A stretch of DNA of 37,970 nt from Candidatus Moduliflexus flocculans (lineage in GTDB: Bacteria; Moduliflexota; Moduliflexia; Moduliflexales; Moduliflexaceae): NCBI GenBank assembly GCA_000739515.1, contig DF820455.1:520183-558152 (forward strand), given 5' to 3'. The notes under the pieces are model-generated. The model worked only from the letters and a program-made list of their open reading frames with translations. It did no database searches and was not told the origin of the DNA. The position numbers were made by a program, and so were the translations under genes. The number at the start of each line of letters is the position of its first letter. Position 1 is the stretch's first letter. Shown here piece by piece: positions 34,513 through 37,970 of this stretch.

Positions 34513-36012
34513 ATGAATCTGTTTTCCGCGTATCCTCCACATTTCTGGTATCTCCTGCTGTATGCCTTCGGTCTATTCGTGGCGTTCGTGACGATTGTGT
34601 GGAACATCCCTCAGCAAAAAGGGCGTCTCGGTGCGCTTACCGTCTATGCGCTGCTGTTCGGCGTTGTCGGTGGCCTGTTTGCGCTGGGATATTCTGCGCT
34701 CGGCGGTTTCCAGCGCGACCGCGAATCCGGCATTATCGTCTTCGCATTACTCGGCATCATCGGGCTATTATTCGCCCGGCATGTCAACGGGCGCAATATC
34801 GCGCTGTTTCCGTTGATTTTGATGCTCGCGCAGACCGGCTTTTTGATGCTGTATCGCCTGAGTTTATCCTCCGCAAAGATCGTTGGCACGGAATTTTCCA
34901 AGCAGATTATTTTTACGGTGATGGGGCTGATCTTAATGTTCGCCGCGATCTGGCTGACGAAACTCTATTTTCTGCTCGACGTGCATGGCGACCGGCTCGA
35001 CTTGATTGGTCAGCCCAAAATCAACGTCTGGGTTGGGCATCTGCTCTACACCGCCTGCGTACAGCGTAAAATATCGTATCATATCTGGCTGATTCTGACG
35101 CTGATTCTGTTAGCTATTCCATTAGTGTTCGGCGCAGGAATGCGAATGAGCCTCGGCGCAATTCAGGTGCAGCCAAGCGAATTTGTCAAAATGACGCTCG
35201 TGGTCTATCTGACCCATCACTTGACGCGCTATCGCCAGAAAATTGGCGCATGGGACGAACCGATTTCCAGCCGAATCGCCTTTTTGATTCCGCCGCTGTT
35301 GACGCTGATGCTGCCGTTTGGCGGCTACATCCTGCAAAAAGATTTCGGTCCGTTGATGCTCTATTCCCTGCTGATTGTTTGCATGTTTTTCGTCGGCACG
35401 TCGCGCTTGCTGGAAGTTGGCGTGATCCTGTTGGTATTTGTCGGCACGATTGTCGCCTATAATCAATTTTTTCCGTATATTACCGCCGCGTTGCCGCGTT
35501 CTGCCACGATTATCATTGATCGCATCAATATCTGGCAAAATCCCTGGCTGTATAGCAAAGGCGAACAATTAGTGCGCTCGCTCTGGGCGATGAAAGCGGC
35601 TGGACTCTGGGGCATGGGCTTTGGCGCGGGACATCCCGAATTTTTCGCCTCCGAAGTGCAGCATGATTTCATCTTTACGCTGATTGTCCATGAATTGGGA
35701 TTAGCAGGCGGCGGACTGGTAATATTGACGTATGCGTTGTTCCTCTGGCAGGGCATCCGGATCGCCGTCGCGACAAAATACGACGAAACCTGGAACGAAG
35801 AATGGGCATGGTTTCGGCTGCGGCTGGCATTAGGCTGCACGCTTGTCCTCTTCTTTCAAGCGATGATCAACATCGGCGGCGTGACAAACTTCAGCTTGAT
35901 GACCGGCATCACGCTCCCATTCGTCAGCTATGGCGGCACGTCCATTCTGGTGAGCTATTTGCTGGCAGGGATTCTGTCGTTCTGCTCTCTGACACAGCAT
36001 GAAATGCGGTAA
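34513..36012 (+). CDS. Divergent SEDS-family (FtsW/RodA/SpoVE) membrane protein
   Basis: A 499-residue polytopic protein. SEDS landmarks are IQVQPSEFVKMTLVVYL (Glu223), YILQKDFGPLMLYSLL, GMGFGAGHPEFFASEVQHD, FIFTLIVHELGLAGG and LPFVSYGGTSILVSYLLAG. Family members polymerise peptidoglycan from lipid II with a class B PBP. In E. coli FtsW the loop NPWEDPFGSGYQ carries catalytic Asp297; here the same loop reads NPWLYSKGEQ (343-352) with no Asp. The N-terminus is extended by extra helices. Polymerase activity is therefore doubtful. The start lacks a ribosome binding site and lies just after a hairpin. No PBP gene is adjacent. Confidence 0.88.
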   Translation: MNLFSAYPPHFWYLLLYAFGLFVAFVTIVWNIPQQKGRLGALTVYALLFGVVGGLFALGYSALGGFQRDRESGIIVFALLGIIGLLFARHVNGRNIALFPLILMLAQTGFLMLYRLSLSSAKIVGTEFSKQIIFTVMGLILMFAAIWLTKLYFLLDVHGDRLDLIGQPKINVWVGHLLYTACVQRKISYHIWLILTLILLAIPLVFGAGMRMSLGAIQVQPSEFVKMTLVVYLTHHLTRYRQKIGAWDEPISSRIAFLIPPLLTLMLPFGGYILQKDFGPLMLYSLLIVCMFFVGTSRLLEVGVILLVFVGTIVAYNQFFPYITAALPRSATIIIDRINIWQNPWLYSKGEQLVRSLWAMKAAGLWGMGFGAGHPEFFASEVQHDFIFTLIVHELGLAGGGLVILTYALFLWQGIRIAVATKYDETWNEEWAWFRLRLALGCTLVLFFQAMINIGGVTNFSLMTGITLPFVSYGGTSILVSYLLAGILSFCSLTQHEMR

Positions 36013-36038
36013 ATCTTTTTCGTAACTATTTAGGTCTG

Positions 36039-36130
36039 AGGAGTGCCAAAGCTTGCTTTGGCCGCTCGAATGAACGAGATTCTCTCTGACGCGACTTCGT
36101 CGCTTTGCCAAAGCAAGCTTTGGCACTCCT
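36039..36130. repeat. Structured inverted repeat with 24-bp arms
   Basis: Perfect 24-base arms lie at 36039-36062 and 36107-36130 (AGGAGTGCCAAAGCTTGC... and complement). The 44-base loop holds two small hairpins, CTCG/CGAG and GCGAC/GTCGC, giving a cross-shaped fold. It lies in the 267-base gap between the SEDS and PATAN genes. Downstream, TTGACC at 36168-36173 may be a -35 box, but the -10 is poor. Confidence 0.8.
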
Positions 36131-36279
36131 AAATACGTACTCTTTTTCAAAGAAACAGGCTTTTTCCTTGACCTGTTTTGGCGGCTTTCATCATAAGGAT
36201 ACGGATTTAAGAATCTTCCTTGAAGAAAAGGTGAAAGACTCTTACTTCCCGACACAGAACTCGAGGGGGAGGCATTGCC

Positions 36280-37449
36280 GTGAAAGGCGATTTATCGAAG
36301 ATCGAATTGGCGGATGTAGTGAAAGCGTTGTCATTGATTGGAAAAAGCGGACGGATCACGGTCACAGCGGAAGGTCAGCGCGGCTCGATTTATTTGAAGC
36401 GCGGCGCAGTGATTGCGGCTGAAGATGGCAGGTTGCGCGGGGAAGATGCGCTCTATTCCTTAGCGCTGAAATCCTCCGGCATGTTTCAGTATGATCCGGC
36501 AACCACGTTGGTGGACCAAAATATTCACCTCGGGACTGAAAGCTTGTTTATCGGCTTGTCAAGCAAAGTCGATCGCTACAAATATTTGTTGACTCGCGGG
36601 CCGCAGCTCGAAGACCGATTGACGTTCAAAGGAAAACCGGACGATCCGCAATTTAACGAAGAGATGTTCACGATTTTGCAACTCCTCGCTCGCCCCTCTG
36701 CTGTACGCGATGTGTTGAAACGCTCCCCATACAGCCGGTTGCAAACGCTGGAATTGATTGCAAAATTGTGTGCGGCGCAAACACTGACCGTCACCAGAAA
36801 ATCTGCCATTGTTGCGAAAGATGAAGAGCATGAAGAGGTCGAACAAGAAGTTGGCGCGTCATTAGAAACCGGCCTCGATACCGTGAGCATCGGCGAATTG
36901 GTGCAGATTCTTGTGTTAATCCGGCGTGATGGACATCTGACAGCCGCCTGGGACGACCGTGAAGGCGAAGTGTTTATCGAACATGGCAATATTACCTTTG
37001 CTACTGTTGAGAGTCTGGAAGGATTGGGCGCAGTTTATCGGTTGCTCACCTGGAAAGAAGGCTACTGTAAATTTTTTGCCGATGTCGCCGCGCAGAAACG
37101 CAATATCAAGAAAAATATTGAAAGTATTTTTGTCGAAGGGATTGATATTCTCGCGAAATTCAATAAATTCATGGATGAATTCCCGTCCTTGAATGCGTAC
37201 ATAGATGTGATTTCCGTGACTGGTCAGGAAAATATTTCCGACAAGGAAGCGAAAATCTTGCGGTTGGTCAACCAGCATGAAACGTTGAATGATGTGATTA
37301 AACACAGTCCGTTCAGCGATGTCGAAACGTTGGAATTGACCGCCAAACTGTATAACCAGCGCATGATTGGCCTGAGCAAAGGCATGCGCGGGCAAACAGA
37401 AGTTGATTATGATAAAGAAGCGGAAGACCTGCTGAAGGATCTGCTCTAA
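36280..37449 (+). CDS. Double PATAN (DUF4388) domain protein
   Basis: A 389-residue soluble protein starting at GTG 36280 with GGGGGAGG about 8 bases upstream. It contains two DUF4388/PATAN units. The first (1-175) has KGDLSKIELADVVKALSLIG, SGRITVTAEGQRGSIYLKRG and IAAEDGRLRGEDALYSL. The second (about 200-385) has VSIGELVQILVLIRRDGHLT, EVFIEHGNITFATVESLEG and YRLLTWKEGYCKFF. Each unit ends in a helical winged-helix-like part (AVRDVLKRSPYSRLQTLELI and LNDVIKHSPFSDVETLELTA). PATAN proteins are adaptor modules in two-component and small-GTPase systems. Its role with the FHA and SEDS genes is inferred from order. Confidence 0.85.
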   Translation: MKGDLSKIELADVVKALSLIGKSGRITVTAEGQRGSIYLKRGAVIAAEDGRLRGEDALYSLALKSSGMFQYDPATTLVDQNIHLGTESLFIGLSSKVDRYKYLLTRGPQLEDRLTFKGKPDDPQFNEEMFTILQLLARPSAVRDVLKRSPYSRLQTLELIAKLCAAQTLTVTRKSAIVAKDEEHEEVEQEVGASLETGLDTVSIGELVQILVLIRRDGHLTAAWDDREGEVFIEHGNITFATVESLEGLGAVYRLLTWKEGYCKFFADVAAQKRNIKKNIESIFVEGIDILAKFNKFMDEFPSLNAYIDVISVTGQENISDKEAKILRLVNQHETLNDVIKHSPFSDVETLELTAKLYNQRMIGLSKGMRGQTEVDYDKEAEDLLKDLL

Positions 37450-37529
37450 CACATCCACAGGAGAATCCGACTCCAGGTTGGCGGCAGCGCAGATGGCGAG
37501 GCCGAAAAACGTGGAGCGCGGACAATAAC

Positions 37530-37802
37530 ATGGCCAGCACAGTGACAATTAAGCCAGATCAAATGGAAGGCGATACCAGTCGCGTGTTTGAAATGATTTA
37601 CGAAACCGCCAATGAACTCGTCCCGAAAATTATTGAAAATGTGGGGCGCACCGGCGAAAAATCGAGCTTCAGCATTCGCTGCGAAGCCGGATATAATAAA
37701 GACGAAGAACTCGTCGTCAAAGTCAGCGGCGGCTGCTCGCTCCCGATTGAGCCGAAAGAAGAAAAAGGCGAAATTCTGGAAGGCAAACTCCGCCTCTGGT
37801 AA
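37530..37802 (+). CDS. Small conserved-looking protein of unknown family
   Basis: A 90-residue acidic protein that I do not recognise. It has no signal peptide or membrane helix. The second half (SFSIRCEAGYNKDEELVVKV, GGCSLPIEP) suggests a small beta-rich fold with two cysteines (46 and 66). It follows the PATAN gene by 80 bases on the same strand, so it may belong to the FHA-SEDS-PATAN cluster. The ribosome binding site is weak (GGAGCG at a long distance). Confidence 0.6.
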   Translation: MASTVTIKPDQMEGDTSRVFEMIYETANELVPKIIENVGRTGEKSSFSIRCEAGYNKDEELVVKVSGGCSLPIEPKEEKGEILEGKLRLW

Positions 37803-37836
37803 ACACCTCTAATTTTTTCAGTTAGGCCGCTGTTTC

Positions 37837-37863
37837 GTCAGACACTCGCAAGGTGTCTGACGA
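37837..37863. repeat. Palindrome CGTCAGACAC/GTGTCTGACG
   Basis: Perfect 10-base arms around a 7-base loop lie 35 bases after the small gene. It is the fifth member of the family. Beyond it, AGCCTTGA/TCAAGGCT at 37935-37959 forms another small hairpin. No gene is visible from 37803 to the window end. Confidence 0.7.
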
Positions 37864-37970
37864 CTCTCCCGCCAGTTCATCTCCCTTGTAAAAAACCCCA
37901 TTTGTAACTACACAGCCTATGTTGTATTGGGGAGAGCCTTGAAGGTGTTTGTCAAGGCTTCAAGGACGTT

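Noticed and set aside
1..37970. CRISPR array, prophage or integrase-bounded island
   Set aside because: No regularly spaced direct repeats, phage structural genes or integrase were found; repeats here are dispersed palindromes.

Overview
The window comes from a diderm (two-membrane) bacterium with moderate GC content and short intergenic gaps studded with palindromic repeats. Evidence for two membranes is a SurA-type chaperone, a parvulin lipoprotein, an HtrA/DegP protease with an N-terminal signal, a CsgG-like secreted protein and several lipoboxes. Signal transduction is rich (two sensor kinases, an NtrC-type regulator, a GAF/MCP protein, a membrane LuxR protein, an FHA protein). GltX lies next to tRNA-Gln, which suits a lineage that makes Gln-tRNA indirectly. 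I cannot assign a phylum from sequence alone; an uncultured lineage such as Modulibacteria (KSB3) is a guess.

Layout. 1-2994 (-): an AddB-like helicase/nuclease cut by the window edge inside its nuclease domain, carrying an in-frame palindromic repeat. 3000-3500: a decayed gene tail between short direct repeats. 3508-7185 (+): parvulin lipoprotein, SurA, RqcP-like S4 protein and a cytoplasmic GAF/methyl-accepting protein, the last three overlapping. 7182-10567 (-): truncated Rpn-type nuclease tail, a GntR helix-turn-helix fused to a solute-binding-protein domain, and a uroporphyrinogen-decarboxylase-type methyltransferase. 10714-15122 (-): htrA, sensor kinase and sigma54 response regulator, an envelope-stress module. 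15636-18188 (+): CsgG-like protein with two carbohydrate-binding-like domains, then a Tat-type glycoside hydrolase lipoprotein. 18379-20499 (-): receiver/PAS/PAS histidine kinase. 20797-21830 (+): DinB/YfiT protein and hotdog thioesterase. 21874-22959 (-): asd. 23166-24698 (+): glycosyltransferase-methyltransferase fusion. 24739-26368 (-): gltX and tRNA-Gln(CTG).

26633-28510 holds two inverted copies of a roughly 110-bp repeat flanking a DJ-1/PfpI protein and a histidine phosphatase. Then come serA, a seven-helix membrane LuxR regulator and an M23 lipoprotein. From 32573 to the end lies a same-strand cluster: a four-module FHA-like protein, a divergent FtsW/RodA (SEDS) protein lacking the catalytic aspartate region, a double PATAN/DUF4388 protein and a 90-residue protein of unknown family.

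The most unusual items are the GntR/solute-binding fusion (a transporter-type receptor used as a cytoplasmic sensor), the FHA-SEDS-PATAN cluster with its apparently inactive SEDS member, the inverted repeat pair around two genes, and the palindromic repeats that have been recruited as coding sequence, a ribosome binding site and a terminator.
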